This document shows positions 45,822-55,666 of a DNA stretch of 64,000 nucleotides, piece by piece; the stretch's first letter is position 1, and each line of letters begins with the position of its first letter. This DNA is from JBCCIM01 sp965263205 (lineage in GTDB: Bacteria; Bacteroidota; Rhodothermia; Rhodothermales; JAHQVL01), in assembly GCA_965263205.1 (NCBI GenBank), contig CBDHHF010000003.1, forward strand, positions 248,001 through 312,000. Direction: 5' to 3'. The notes under the pieces were generated by a model, which saw only the letters and a list, made by a program, of their open reading frames with translations, searched no databases and was not told the DNA's origin. Position numbers and translations under genes: made by a program.

Positions 45822-47225
45822 ATGAGCTTCCTGAAGCATTTTAAAGCTGGGACCACCATCCTGGCCCTTTTTATCGGCCTTCTTTTTCCCGCAGCTATCC
45901 ACCAAGCCGGCGCACAAACCACAAATGGTGCAAAATCAGGGTCCGATGAAGTAATAGATGAAATTGTAGCTGTCGTCGATGAATACATCATTTTGCGGTC
46001 GGAAGTCGAAGCCATTGTGCTTCGCCTTTTGCAGTCGCAACCTGTTGAGTATTCCGGCGACGTATGGCTGACTGCACTCGATCAGTTGATCGATCAGCGC
46101 GTTATGACCATTCATGCGAAGAAAGACACCAACCTGGTGGTGACTGATGAGCAACTGGAGCAGGTACTGGATCAGCGCGTCCAGCAACTTACAGCCCAAT
46201 TAGGCGGCACATCTCAGTTTGAAGCAGCCTATGGCAAATCGACCCTCGAGGTAAAATCGGATTTGCGCGAAGACATGCGAGATCAGTTGCTCGCTGAGCA
46301 GCTTCAAAGTGGCAAAATTTCGACCATTAAAGTCACCCCTTCCGAGGTGCGTGAGTGGTTCTCACAATTCCCGCAAGACTCACTCCCGGTCATCCCGGAT
46401 GTCGTACGTCTTGCCCACGTTGTACGCTACCCCGAGCCCTCGCAAGCGGCAAAAGACTATGCCATTGAACTGATTACTACCATCCGCGACTCGGTCGTCG
46501 TAGGTGGTGGTTCCATGGAAGATCTGGCAACACAATTTACCGACGACACGGGCTCGCAGCAGACCGGTGGTCACTACAAAGGCAGCAAGCTCCGCGAGCT
46601 TGTCCCTGAGTTTGCAGCTGTGGCGTCTCGGGCAGAGATTGGAGAAGTCTCCCAGGTGTTTGAATCACCATATGGCTATCACATTTTGCGCGTGAACGAC
46701 CGACGGGGAGATGAGCTTGACTTCAACCATGTTTTGATCTCGGTGGATGAATCATCCGCTGATCCGGCCGACGCCATCGAATACCTCACAGAAGTACGTG
46801 ACTCCATTCTTGTCGCCGAGATTCCGTTCGAACTGATGGCTCGCCGGCACTCAGAAGAAGAGGTCTCGAAAAAGCTGGGAGGCCGCGTGCTCGACTTGCG
46901 CACCGGTGAGCGCGACCTGGTTTTGCAGGCGCTTAATTTCACCTGGCGACAGACCATCAACGGTATCGAACAAGGAGAAATTAGCGAGCCGGCCGAAGTT
47001 GAGCTACTGGATGGCAAGCGCGCTTACCACATCGTCCAGCTCCAACGCCGCGTACCGGAACACGTTGTTGATATCGAAACCGATTACGAGCGCATCCAGC
47101 TGCTTGCCTTGCAGGAGAAACAACAGCTGGTATTGGCAAAATGGCTGGATGAACTTCGGGAAGAAGTGTTCATCGAGATGAGAGGAAAAGCAAAAGCTTT
47201 TCAGCTTGCACGCAACAACAACTAA
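45822..47225 (+). CDS. surA: SurA-like periplasmic peptidyl-prolyl isomerase
   Basis: SurA chaperones outer-membrane proteins through the periplasm. The 467-residue protein has a signal peptide (ILALFIGLLFPAAIHQAGA), the SurA N-terminal core (DEIVAVVDEYIILRSEVEAIVLRLL), and two parvulin domains at about 190-290 and 300-400. The first shows VRLAHVVRYPEP, LATQFTDDTGSQQTGGHY and YGYHILRVNDR. The second is marked by LDFNHVLISVDE. It follows the middle PPIase by about 100 bases and precedes MoxR by 45. Symbol given by domain order and context. Confidence 0.9.
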   Translation: MSFLKHFKAGTTILALFIGLLFPAAIHQAGAQTTNGAKSGSDEVIDEIVAVVDEYIILRSEVEAIVLRLLQSQPVEYSGDVWLTALDQLIDQRVMTIHAKKDTNLVVTDEQLEQVLDQRVQQLTAQLGGTSQFEAAYGKSTLEVKSDLREDMRDQLLAEQLQSGKISTIKVTPSEVREWFSQFPQDSLPVIPDVVRLAHVVRYPEPSQAAKDYAIELITTIRDSVVVGGGSMEDLATQFTDDTGSQQTGGHYKGSKLRELVPEFAAVASRAEIGEVSQVFESPYGYHILRVNDRRGDELDFNHVLISVDESSADPADAIEYLTEVRDSILVAEIPFELMARRHSEEEVSKKLGGRVLDLRTGERDLVLQALNFTWRQTINGIEQGEISEPAEVELLDGKRAYHIVQLQRRVPEHVVDIETDYERIQLLALQEKQQLVLAKWLDELREEVFIEMRGKAKAFQLARNNN

Positions 47226-47270
47226 GCGTATTCGTCAGAAAAAGCACCCAATTTAAACATCTTCCCCTTC

Positions 47271-48272
47271 ATGGCCGAGACGGAGCAAATCGACGTAGAC
47301 ATTTCCCTGCTGGATGAACTGCAGGATACCTTTGCCAGCCTGCGCAAAGAAGTTGCAAAAGTAATTGTAGGTCAAGACACAATTATCGAGCGTATCTTTG
47401 TCAGTTTGCTGGCCAACGGTCACGTCCTCCTTGTTGGGGTACCCGGGTTGGCCAAGACATTGCTTATCCGAACCCTCTCGGATGCACTGGCGCTCAACTT
47501 TAGTCGTATCCAGTTCACCCCCGACCTTATGCCGGGCGACATTACGGGTACGGAAATCATCGAAGAAGACACAACAACCGGCAAACGCGCGTTCCGCTTT
47601 GTAAAAGGCCCTGTGTTTGCCAATGTGGTCCTTGCAGATGAAATCAATAGAACGCCGCCAAAAACGCAGGCCGCCCTCCTGGAGGCTATGCAGGAGCACC
47701 GCGTAACTGCAGCCGGCCAGACGTTCACGCTTGACGAACCATTTTTTGTACTTGCTACACAAAATCCGATTGAGCAGGAAGGGACCTATCCCCTGCCCGA
47801 AGCGCAGCTCGATCGGTTTATGTTAAACCTGTGGTTGGATTACCCAAGCTTCCAGCAGGAAGTAGATGTTGTCCGCAACACCACGAGTGCTTCATCTAAC
47901 ACCATTGAACCCGTGGTTACTGCTGAGCAGCTTCGGGCCTATCAGCAATTGGTTCGCCAAATTCCTGTTGCTGATAATGTTATAGAGTATGCGGTCAGGC
48001 TTGTCTCTAATACGCGTCCAAATCGGGAGGGTACGCCCGATTTTGTGACTAACTTTCTGAGCTATGGCGCCGGCCCTCGTGCCTCACAATACCTGATTCT
48101 CGGTGCCAAAGCCCTGGCTGCTCTCGACGGCAGATCAACACCGCTGATCAGCGATGTACGCAACATCGCCATCCCTGTGCTTCGGCACCGCATTGTGACG
48201 AACTTCAACGCTGAAGCTGAAGGCGTGACCACGGTTGATCTGATCGAGCAGTTGCTCAATCTTGATGACTAA
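47271..48272 (+). CDS. MoxR family AAA ATPase
   Basis: MoxR ATPases act as chaperones that mature protein complexes, often with VWA/DUF58 partners. The 333-residue protein has Walker A GVPGLAKT at 56-63, the FTPDLMPGDITGTEI segment, the Walker B motif in NVVLADEINRTPPKTQAALLEAMQE, and sensor residues in FFVLATQNPIEQEGTYPLPEAQLDRF. Its usual DUF58 partner is absent next door. A CAP-family gene begins 2 bases after its stop instead. It sits directly after the SurA-type cassette. Confidence 0.94.
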   Translation: MAETEQIDVDISLLDELQDTFASLRKEVAKVIVGQDTIIERIFVSLLANGHVLLVGVPGLAKTLLIRTLSDALALNFSRIQFTPDLMPGDITGTEIIEEDTTTGKRAFRFVKGPVFANVVLADEINRTPPKTQAALLEAMQEHRVTAAGQTFTLDEPFFVLATQNPIEQEGTYPLPEAQLDRFMLNLWLDYPSFQQEVDVVRNTTSASSNTIEPVVTAEQLRAYQQLVRQIPVADNVIEYAVRLVSNTRPNREGTPDFVTNFLSYGAGPRASQYLILGAKALAALDGRSTPLISDVRNIAIPVLRHRIVTNFNAEAEGVTTVDLIEQLLNLDD

Positions 48273-48274
48273 CC

Positions 48275-48850
48275 ATGAAGCTTTTGCTTGCCGGCCTGGT
48301 GCTCAGCGCCATGCTTGTACCTATCCAATGGGGCCATACCCCTTCGGCATCTATTGATGACCTCGACCTCGAAGCCCTGGAACGCCAGGTGCAAGACCTG
48401 ATAAATGCAGAGCGCGAAAAGCGTAAAATTGCGCCGCTCAAATCCAAAGCCCAACTTGTCTCGCTCGCCCGAGCCCACAGCGCCGATATGGCCCTGCGCG
48501 ACTATGTAGCGCACATTAACCCTGATGGCCATTCACCAACAGACAGAGCGCGTATCGCCAAATTTGAATGCAAAACCCAGGGCTACAAAGGCATTTTCCC
48601 CACAGGCATCGGCGAGAATATTTTCATGTCATACCTCTATAGCCAATACAAGTCTGTGACGATTAATGGCGTGGAAAATCGAACCTATGACTGGAAATCG
48701 GCAGATGAACTTGCCAAAGAAGCCGTGCATAACTGGATGTCCAGTGAAGGACATCGCGCAAACATTCTGCGCAAAGACTATTTGTATGGCGGCATTGGCA
48801 TTGCAACCAGCCTGGACAACCAGATTTTTGTAACGCAAACATTTTGCTGA
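48275..48850 (+). CDS. secreted CAP (SCP/PR-1-like) domain protein
   Basis: The 191-residue product has a signal peptide (LLLAGLVLSAMLVPIQWG) and one CAP domain with the family motifs: LINAEREKRKIAPLK, LARAHSADMALRDYVAHINPDG, GIGENIFMSY, AVHNWMSSEGHRANIL and YLYGGIGIA. The His/Glu pair of the CAP cavity is kept. Function in bacteria is poorly defined: extracellular binding of lipids or ligands is proposed. It begins 2 bases after moxR, so the two are translated from one message, which is unusual. Confidence 0.9.
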   Translation: MKLLLAGLVLSAMLVPIQWGHTPSASIDDLDLEALERQVQDLINAEREKRKIAPLKSKAQLVSLARAHSADMALRDYVAHINPDGHSPTDRARIAKFECKTQGYKGIFPTGIGENIFMSYLYSQYKSVTINGVENRTYDWKSADELAKEAVHNWMSSEGHRANILRKDYLYGGIGIATSLDNQIFVTQTFC

Positions 48851-48919
48851 TCGTTTACCACTGTGACAACTGCCGCTGTGATAACTGCAACAGTGAATCT
48901 GCAACCACGATAACCTGGG

Positions 48920-50083
48920 TTAAGCCGGCATTTTCTTGCGGTCCAGCACGAGGTACAACACCAGCGCCAGCAACGTAAACGTGATAAGGTACCCAAAGCC
49001 CGTCTTAAGCCCATACCACTCCGCGATACCGCCAATAAGCACAGGGCCAACCAAAAAGCCGAGATACCCCAGGGTTGCAACGGCTGCAATGCCTTTGGAC
49101 GGGTGCACACCTGGTTGTTTGCCTGCCTCAGAGAATACGATCGGAATTAGCAAGGCGTAGCCGATGCCGGCAACAGTGAAGCCAACAATGCTCAACCACG
49201 TGTAGGCTGGCAACAGCAAGGCCAGCCCTAAGACAACACCGACACTGGCAAGGACGATCACTTTCCGTGCTCCCACCCGCGCAACAACGGTATCGCCGGC
49301 AAACCTCACCAGCGTCATGCTCAAGGAAAAGCCGGTAAATGCAAGCCCCCATGTATAGTCAGCAGCACGCACCACTTGCTCCATATAGACGGCACTCCAA
49401 TCTGCTACACCGCCTTCTCCTTGCATGGAGCAAAACGCTACAACAGCAAGCCCAATCAAGGCTTTGCCTGGCAATGCAAAATGACTTTCAGCATCTCCAG
49501 ACTCTTCGACAACCGTTTTCAACACAGGGCGCAACACAAAAAACAACAGCACTGAAACAGCAACCATGCCGGCCAGCATCTGAACCACCGCATCAACCGA
49601 CATGGCAATCAACACACTGCCGATCGCTGCGCCAATCATGCCACCAAGACTAAAAAACCCATGACAGGTCGACATAATGGAAGTATCGTGCGCTTTCTCT
49701 AGCAGCGAAGCTACGGCATTCATCGCAATGTCCATCGCACCCATAAACAAGCCGACAAAAAAGAGCGCGAGCGCGAGCATCCAAAAACTTGGCGCCAACA
49801 ACGGGAAAGCCATGCAGGCGATGTAGCCGGCTGCTGAAACAAGGGTCACGTTCACAGCCCCATATCGCCCCACCAACATGCTTACCGTAAGCATCGCCAG
49901 CAACGCTCCCACGGGCATTGCAAACAAGACGAGTCCGAGGTCGCCATCGCTGAGCGCCAATTTGTTCTTTACTTCCGGAATACGGGTAATCCAGAAGGCA
50001 AACAAGATCGCATTGATCGAAAAGACGAGCCCAATGGTCCAGAATTGCCTGTTTCTGAAGAAATATCTTAAGTGGCTATACAA
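48920..50083 (-). CDS. MFS transporter, YbjJ-like
   Basis: A 387-residue inner-membrane transporter with about 12 hydrophobic segments, for example FWTIGLVFSINAILFAFW, AGYIACMAFPLLAPSFWMLALALFFVGLFMGA and LLALVLYLVL near the ends. The N-terminal charged motif RIPEVKNKLALSDGDLGLVL and the conserved intracellular loop suggest the YbjJ/FucP-like branch. Substrate is unknown. It follows the phosphohexomutase gene by 43 bases on the same strand, so a link to sugar metabolism is possible. Confidence 0.87.
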   Translation of the reverse strand: MYSHLRYFFRNRQFWTIGLVFSINAILFAFWITRIPEVKNKLALSDGDLGLVLFAMPVGALLAMLTVSMLVGRYGAVNVTLVSAAGYIACMAFPLLAPSFWMLALALFFVGLFMGAMDIAMNAVASLLEKAHDTSIMSTCHGFFSLGGMIGAAIGSVLIAMSVDAVVQMLAGMVAVSVLLFFVLRPVLKTVVEESGDAESHFALPGKALIGLAVVAFCSMQGEGGVADWSAVYMEQVVRAADYTWGLAFTGFSLSMTLVRFAGDTVVARVGARKVIVLASVGVVLGLALLLPAYTWLSIVGFTVAGIGYALLIPIVFSEAGKQPGVHPSKGIAAVATLGYLGFLVGPVLIGGIAEWYGLKTGFGYLITFTLLALVLYLVLDRKKMPA

Positions 50084-50126
50084 CAGCTTCTCATGTCAAA
50101 TCCGACGTGTCACAATCGGACTGAAG

Positions 50127-51527
50127 CTAGACTTCTGCACCCACACTTTCAAGCGCTTGTCTGAAACGATCCGCAAGCGCAGTAGCTTCTTCCGCTGTTG
50201 ATGCCTCTGTGTAAATACGCAGAATGGGCTCTGTGTTCGATTTGCGGAGATGAACCCAACCATCAGGAAAATCAATCTTCAAACCGTCGATTGTTGAGTG
50301 CTTTTCGTCCTTGTATTGCTCCGCTAGCACAGAGAGCACGTGATCTGCGTCTAGTTCACCCAGCGGGATTTTCCCTTTAGACATGGCGTATACTGGCATT
50401 TTTTGCAACAGATCAGACATCGACACATCGAGATCGGTCAAATGCTGCAAAATCATTGCCGTGCCGATGAGGGCGTCGCGCCCATAATGCAGGTCGGGCA
50501 AAATGACACCACCATTTCCTTCTCCACCAAGCACCGCATCAACTTCTTTCATTTTGTCGACCACGTTGATTTCGCCTACAGCAGACCGAAACACGGGCAC
50601 ATCATAGCCGGCCGCTACATCTTCGATTGCGCGCGACGAAGACAGATTGGTCACAAACGGCCCCGGCTTGTGGCGAAACAGAAAATCTGCTGCCATCACC
50701 TGCGTCAACTCCTCACTGACATACGTACCGCCATCAGCAACAAGGGCCAGGCGATCCGCATCGGGGTCAACAACAATACCGATATCTGCACCTTCAGCTG
50801 CGACGGCTTCGACAATACCGGTCAGGTTTTGCGGCAATGGCTCCGGATTGTGGGCAAAAAGACCGTTTACTTCTCCGTTCAAGACGGTAATATTTTCCTT
50901 CCGAACACCCAACTGTTCTAGCAAGGCAGGGATTGCAATACCACCGACCGAGTTGATTGCATCTACCACTACTTTGAAATTTCTGCCGGCAATTTTCTTG
51001 GGCTGGATATATGGCAGATCAAGTACAGACTGAATATGTTCTTGCAGGTAATCCCGTTCGGTTAGACTGCCAATCGCTTCGTAAGAAACCGTCTCCGTTT
51101 CTCCTTTTTGAGCGATCTGAATCACTTCTTCCGCCTCTGAAGCACGTAAAAACTCGCCCAGGTCGCCCAGTAATTTCAGCGCATTCCACTGTGCAGGGTT
51201 GTGTGATGCAGAAAGAATCACGCCACCAAGTGCTTCAAGATCAAGAACAGCCGAAGCAACCGTGGGTGTGGTCGCCAGATCCAGGTCCACAACGTCACAG
51301 CCGGCACTTTGCAAGGAGGCTGTAACGAGATTTGCACAGATTTTGCCGGTTACCCGCGCGTCACGACCAACAATAACGAGCGGCCTTACATTGCGCGTTG
51401 CTGCGCGACGCTTGCACCATGTACCAAATGCTGTAGCATATTGCACAATTCCTGCGGGATCCAGTCCGTCGCCAAAAATACCGCGGATACCGGAAATGGA
51501 TACAATGAGGGTCCCTTTATTTTGCAT
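50127..51527 (-). CDS. glmM: phosphoglucosamine mutase/phosphomannomutase family
   Basis: Interconverts hexose-6-phosphate and hexose-1-phosphate. In the GlmM role it feeds UDP-GlcNAc for cell walls. The 466-residue alpha-D-phosphohexomutase has the active-site serine motif SASHNPAQWNALK, the metal loop DPDADRLA, the sugar-binding GGEGNGGVI, and the phosphate-binding C-terminal SNTEPILRIY. The family cannot be split with certainty by eye: ManB-type enzymes share these motifs. The N-terminal segment VSISGIRGIFGDGL fits GlmM of Bacteroidota. It runs ahead of the MFS gene. Confidence 0.88.
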   Translation of the reverse strand: MQNKGTLIVSISGIRGIFGDGLDPAGIVQYATAFGTWCKRRAATRNVRPLVIVGRDARVTGKICANLVTASLQSAGCDVVDLDLATTPTVASAVLDLEALGGVILSASHNPAQWNALKLLGDLGEFLRASEAEEVIQIAQKGETETVSYEAIGSLTERDYLQEHIQSVLDLPYIQPKKIAGRNFKVVVDAINSVGGIAIPALLEQLGVRKENITVLNGEVNGLFAHNPEPLPQNLTGIVEAVAAEGADIGIVVDPDADRLALVADGGTYVSEELTQVMAADFLFRHKPGPFVTNLSSSRAIEDVAAGYDVPVFRSAVGEINVVDKMKEVDAVLGGEGNGGVILPDLHYGRDALIGTAMILQHLTDLDVSMSDLLQKMPVYAMSKGKIPLGELDADHVLSVLAEQYKDEKHSTIDGLKIDFPDGWVHLRKSNTEPILRIYTEASTAEEATALADRFRQALESVGAEV

Positions 51528-51694
51528 GATGATAGCTCTTGGAAATGCCAGTTGAAATCGGCGTTAAACTGATATAGACAACGTGTAAAAGACAAGTGCG
51601 ATTGTGTATCTACTTATGGTGAAATCGTTCCGTAATATTTCGTTCAAGAGGTCTTAACGGAACTGGCTATATGTTGGTAAGTTTTCTCGGTACA

Positions 51695-52690
51695 ATGAGC
51701 ATTAAGCATCCCGTTACGCCGGCCCCTGATGACCTTCATCAGCAGAATTTTGTCACTACCCTCACAGAGGACGTAGCATTGAACCCAGTAGCGCCTACTG
51801 CCACCAAGGCACCCCCAACCGAAGCGCCGAGCCGCTCGAAGCTGGCAGACTTGTTTACGCTTACCAAGCCTGAGATTACATTCCTCGTCACCATTTCTGC
51901 CTTAGCTGGCTACCTACTGGGTAGCACAACGGCCGTGGATCTTGCACAACTCATTGCGCTGATGGCAGGCGTTGCGCTCTCTTCAGCAGGCGGCGCTGCA
52001 TTTAACCACTACTTTGAGCGGCACAAAGATGCTGAAATGAAACGGACAGAAAATCGTCCGCTTCCGGCTGGCCGCATCCAACCGGGCACAGCGCTTGCCC
52101 TTGCTTGCTTCACGTCATTTAGCGGCATTGCACTCCTGCTTGTGTTCACCAACCCATTGACCGCGTTCCTGGCAGGACTTACGATCGTCCTCTACATTTT
52201 CCTCTACACGCCGCTCAAGCAGCATACTAAATACAATACCATTGTAGGGACGATACCCGGCGCATTGCCAGCTCTGGGTGGCTGGACCGCGGCCACTGGT
52301 TCGTTTGCTGCCGGCGGTTGGGTAATCTTTGCTATCCTCGTCATTTGGCAACTCCCCCACTTCCTCGCGTTGGCCTGGATGTATCGGAAAGATTACGGCC
52401 GCGCTGGCTTTAAAATGCTGCCCGTCGTCGAGCCGCTTGGCAAATCGACAGCAAACCAGATGCTTTTATCTGCTGTTCTGTTGTTTGCAGCCAGTGTACT
52501 GCCAACCTTTATGGGATTGACGGGTGCAATTTATTTTGCAGGTGTTACGGTTGTAAGCCTGTGGTTACTGGCTACCAGTGTTATATTCTATCGCACGATG
52601 ACCAACGTAGCTGCCCGCCGGGTCCTTAAAGCATCCATCCTGCATATTCCGGTGCTGGTACTTTTGCTGATCATTGACCGGTTTATTTAA
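51695..52690 (+). CDS. ctaB: protoheme IX farnesyltransferase (heme O synthase)
   Basis: Adds a farnesyl group to heme B, giving heme O for terminal oxidases, in the inner membrane. The polyprenyl-transferase motif NHYFERHKDAEMKRTENRPLP and the YTPLKQHTKYNTIVGTIPGALP block are diagnostic. About seven to nine membrane helices are seen. The N-terminal 55 residues are extra and proline-rich. Two starts are in frame: 51671 and 51695 (MSIKHPVTP); neither has a clear ribosome-binding site. It is followed by an ABC exporter, 37 bases downstream. No cytochrome oxidase genes lie in the window. Confidence 0.95.
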   Translation: MSIKHPVTPAPDDLHQQNFVTTLTEDVALNPVAPTATKAPPTEAPSRSKLADLFTLTKPEITFLVTISALAGYLLGSTTAVDLAQLIALMAGVALSSAGGAAFNHYFERHKDAEMKRTENRPLPAGRIQPGTALALACFTSFSGIALLLVFTNPLTAFLAGLTIVLYIFLYTPLKQHTKYNTIVGTIPGALPALGGWTAATGSFAAGGWVIFAILVIWQLPHFLALAWMYRKDYGRAGFKMLPVVEPLGKSTANQMLLSAVLLFAASVLPTFMGLTGAIYFAGVTVVSLWLLATSVIFYRTMTNVAARRVLKASILHIPVLVLLLIIDRFI

Positions 52691-52727
52691 ACCGACCGAT
52701 TCCCCATCCAGTCTATTTTAAGCGTAT

Positions 52728-53663
52728 ATGTCCAGTTCTGCCGTTTCGGTATGCGGCGTTTCGTTTCATTATGGCGCGTTTCAGGCGCTTGATGATGTTA
52801 GTTTTGAGGTAGCTGCCGGCGCCTTTTTTGGACTATTGGGTCCTAACGGTAGCGGCAAAACTACGCTGTTTCGCATCCTGTCAACGCTGATGCCTCCGGC
52901 TGAGGGTGCATCCAGCGTTTTCGGTTTTGATACGTCTTCTGCGTCCAGCGAGGTACGCGCCCGCATTGGCATGATTTTTCAACAGCCTTCCCTCGACGAG
53001 GAACTGACGGTACGGGAAAATCTATCGTTCCATGGCCGCATGTATGGTCTTTCGGGGCATGAGATTCGTACGCGTATCGATGCACTCGCGCAAAAGATGG
53101 GCATCGCCGACCGGCTAGATGACCGGGTTAAAAAGCTTTCGGGTGGCTTGAAACGCCGGGCCGACATTGTCAGGGGTGTCTTGCACAAACCCCAGGTATT
53201 ATTCCTCGATGAGCCAACTACAGCCCTCGACCCTGCTGCGCGCCATGGGTTTTGGCAACTGTTGCATGCCTTGCGGCAGGAAGAAGCACTTGCGCTGGTA
53301 CTGGCGACCCACTTGCTAGAAGAAGCGGAGCAGTGCGATGAGGTTGTAATTCTCGATGCCGGCCGCGTTGCTGTTGCCGGTAACCCAACAACACTTCGCG
53401 ACACGCTTGGCACACAAATGCTTTGGCTTACATCGCAAGAACCCGAAGCCCTCAGTGCCGCCATCACAGCCTCACACAATTTCGCGGTTCGGACCCTCGA
53501 AAATGCCGTATGCGTGGCCGACCCCAAGGCTGTTGAGGCCCTGCCGGCCTTTTACGCCGCGTTTCCGGGCATGATTGACAGCGCCACAATTCGCAAGCCT
53601 ACGCTCGAAGACGTTTTCCTCACCACAACGGGCCATCAATACCTGGCCCAACTCGACGCTTAA
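52728..53663 (+). CDS. ABC transporter ATP-binding protein
   Basis: The 311-residue ATPase drives an ABC-2 type exporter. It shows Walker A GPNGSGKT at 38-45, a Q-loop near FQQPSLDEE, the signature LSGGLKRR at about 138, Walker B in VLFLDEPTTALDP, and the switch His in ATHLLEEAEQ. The C-terminal about 80 residues form an extra domain common in DrrA/CcmA-like ATPases. The permease gene starts 7 bases after it. Substrate is unknown. Its place after ctaB hints at respiratory-chain maturation, but this is weak. Confidence 0.93.
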   Translation: MSSSAVSVCGVSFHYGAFQALDDVSFEVAAGAFFGLLGPNGSGKTTLFRILSTLMPPAEGASSVFGFDTSSASSEVRARIGMIFQQPSLDEELTVRENLSFHGRMYGLSGHEIRTRIDALAQKMGIADRLDDRVKKLSGGLKRRADIVRGVLHKPQVLFLDEPTTALDPAARHGFWQLLHALRQEEALALVLATHLLEEAEQCDEVVILDAGRVAVAGNPTTLRDTLGTQMLWLTSQEPEALSAAITASHNFAVRTLENAVCVADPKAVEALPAFYAAFPGMIDSATIRKPTLEDVFLTTTGHQYLAQLDA

Positions 53664-53670
53664 CGCTACG

Positions 53671-54450
53671 ATGATCTACGTTCTGCAAGCACTCTGGAAA
53701 CGAGAAATCATCAAGTTTGTCCGTGATCGTAGCCGGGTCATCGGAGCGCTTGCGCAACCCATTGTATTTTGGCTGTTACTTGGCCTTGGCTTTCAGCGCT
53801 CCTTTACCCTTCCGGGTGTCGACGCCGCTTCAGTGAACTACCTGGAATACTTGTTTCCAGGCATTATCGCATTGATGATTCTGTTCACCGCTATTTTTTC
53901 GACCATCTCTATTGTTGAAGAACGTAAGTCTGGTTTTCTCCAGGCTGCACTCATCGCGCCGATCTCGCGAACTGCGTTCGTCTTCGGCACTACGCTGGGT
54001 GGCACAACGTTGGTACTCATCCAAACCTTGTTATTGCTATTTCTGCTGCCCGCTATCGGACATGTACCCTCGTTTACAGGCTTTCTGGTGATAGTCGGTA
54101 CCTGCTTTCTGACCGGGCTATCCTTTACGGCGCTGGGGGTTGCGATCGCATGGATTATGTCTAGCACAAGAGGCTTCCATGCCATCATGAACCTGTTTTT
54201 GCTGCCCCTCTGGATGCTATCGGGCGCTTTCTTTCCGTATGCCGGCGCATCAACTGTACTGCAGTGGTTCATCCTGCTCAACCCCGTATCTTACGCTGTG
54301 GATGCCCTGCGTATCGGGATGTACATGCCGGACGAGGTGCCAGATGCGCTGCAGAGCTTGCCGATATCATTGCTCATTACAACACTCTTTGCAGCGCTGA
54401 CGATAGGAATAGCCGTCTGGGTGATTCGCCGACCCATGTTTAACGCGTAG
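53671..54450 (+). CDS. ABC-2 type transporter permease
   Basis: I start it at 53671 (MIYVLQALWKREIIKF), just after the ATPase stop. A longer frame from 53575 would overlap the ATPase for about 90 bases. The 259-residue product has six membrane segments, such as LAQPIVFWLLLGLGFQ, YLFPGIIALMILFTAIFSTI and VIVGTCFLTGLSFTALGVAI, and an ABC-2 membrane domain with the DALRIGMY loop. It is the partner of the ATPase upstream, forming an exporter of unknown substrate. Confidence 0.92.
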   Translation: MIYVLQALWKREIIKFVRDRSRVIGALAQPIVFWLLLGLGFQRSFTLPGVDAASVNYLEYLFPGIIALMILFTAIFSTISIVEERKSGFLQAALIAPISRTAFVFGTTLGGTTLVLIQTLLLLFLLPAIGHVPSFTGFLVIVGTCFLTGLSFTALGVAIAWIMSSTRGFHAIMNLFLLPLWMLSGAFFPYAGASTVLQWFILLNPVSYAVDALRIGMYMPDEVPDALQSLPISLLITTLFAALTIGIAVWVIRRPMFNA

Positions 54451-54538
54451 AAATCTGTTGCGTAATTTACCTAAACCGTAGCAAGGGCAAACCTCCGTAC
54501 AAGAAACGCGTTTATGGGCTGGACAATCCCAAGGCGTC

Positions 54539-55630
54539 ATGACTCCGGCTACAGAAGAATCGCTCACTAATCTCTTTACCCTCGACCGCGAGGCGCTGGA
54601 GCAGTACGCAAAAGAAGCAGGTCAACCCGCATTCCGGGGCCGACAGCTGTACCGCTGGATGTATGGCAAAGGCGCGCGTACCTTCGACGAAATGACGGAC
54701 CTGCCCAAAGCATTCCGTAGCTATCTTGCACAGCACGCAACAATAAAACACCTCACACTCGACCACTTCCAGATTGCGAGAGATCGGACCATCAAGTGTC
54801 TCTTCAAGCTCCCGTCAGGCTTACAAGTAGAGTCGGTATTGATACCAGATTTTGATGACAACAACAAACCCAAACGTCTCACCGTCTGTGTATCCAGCCA
54901 GGTTGGATGTGCGATGGGTTGCTCTTTTTGCGCAACCGGGCTCATGGGGTTCAAACAAAACCTGAATGCCGCTGAGATTTACGACCAGGTCTGGCAGCTC
55001 AATACTCTTGCCATTGAACATTTTGGAAGATCTGTCACAAATATCGTCTACATGGGCATGGGCGAGCCCATGCAGAACTATGGCAGTGTACTGCAAAGCA
55101 CGCAGTTGTTGACAGACGAAGAGGGACTCGGCTTGTCTCCCAAACGCATTACTGTTTCGACGGTGGGTCTCGCACGGCGAATCAGACAGCTTGCAGACGA
55201 TGAAACGCGTTTTAACCTCGCCGTCTCCCTGCACGCACCAACGGATGAAAAACGGAGCTCCATCATGCCGGTCAATCGCAACGAGCGTACTGACATACAG
55301 GCGCTGATGGATGCGTTAACGTATTACACACAGAAAACGGGCCGGCGGATTACCTTTGAGTACTGCATGTTCGACGGGTTCAATGACACGCGCGAAGACG
55401 CTCAGCATCTTGCGACCCTCGCTGCCCGCTTCCCGTGTAAAGTAAACCTGATTATGTACAATCCCGTCCCTGAGGTCCCATTCAAACAAACCAGCGAATC
55501 CCGCCTCAATGCATTCATCAAGGTTTTGACCCAAAAGAACGTCCTGGTTACCGTGCGCCGAAGCAGAGGCCAGGATATCGATGCTGCCTGTGGACAATTA
55601 CTCGTCAATCTCAAAAACCAGGCAAACTAA
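54539..55630 (+). CDS. rlmN: 23S rRNA (adenine-C2)-methyltransferase RlmN (radical SAM)
   Basis: RlmN methylates C2 of adenine 2503 in 23S rRNA and of adenine 37 in some tRNAs. The 363-residue protein has the radical-SAM iron-sulfur motif with Cys124, Cys128 and Cys131. The late reactive cysteine (DAACGQL, near 351), the NIVYMGMGEPMQNY motif and SLHAPTDEKRSSIMPVN also match the family. It is complete. It is about 90 bases downstream of the ABC permease and 36 upstream of a small membrane-protein gene. Confidence 0.96.
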   Translation: MTPATEESLTNLFTLDREALEQYAKEAGQPAFRGRQLYRWMYGKGARTFDEMTDLPKAFRSYLAQHATIKHLTLDHFQIARDRTIKCLFKLPSGLQVESVLIPDFDDNNKPKRLTVCVSSQVGCAMGCSFCATGLMGFKQNLNAAEIYDQVWQLNTLAIEHFGRSVTNIVYMGMGEPMQNYGSVLQSTQLLTDEEGLGLSPKRITVSTVGLARRIRQLADDETRFNLAVSLHAPTDEKRSSIMPVNRNERTDIQALMDALTYYTQKTGRRITFEYCMFDGFNDTREDAQHLATLAARFPCKVNLIMYNPVPEVPFKQTSESRLNAFIKVLTQKNVLVTVRRSRGQDIDAACGQLLVNLKNQAN

Positions 55631-55666
55631 CGAAAAGCGAACCGATAGATTTGCAAGCCAAAGCGT

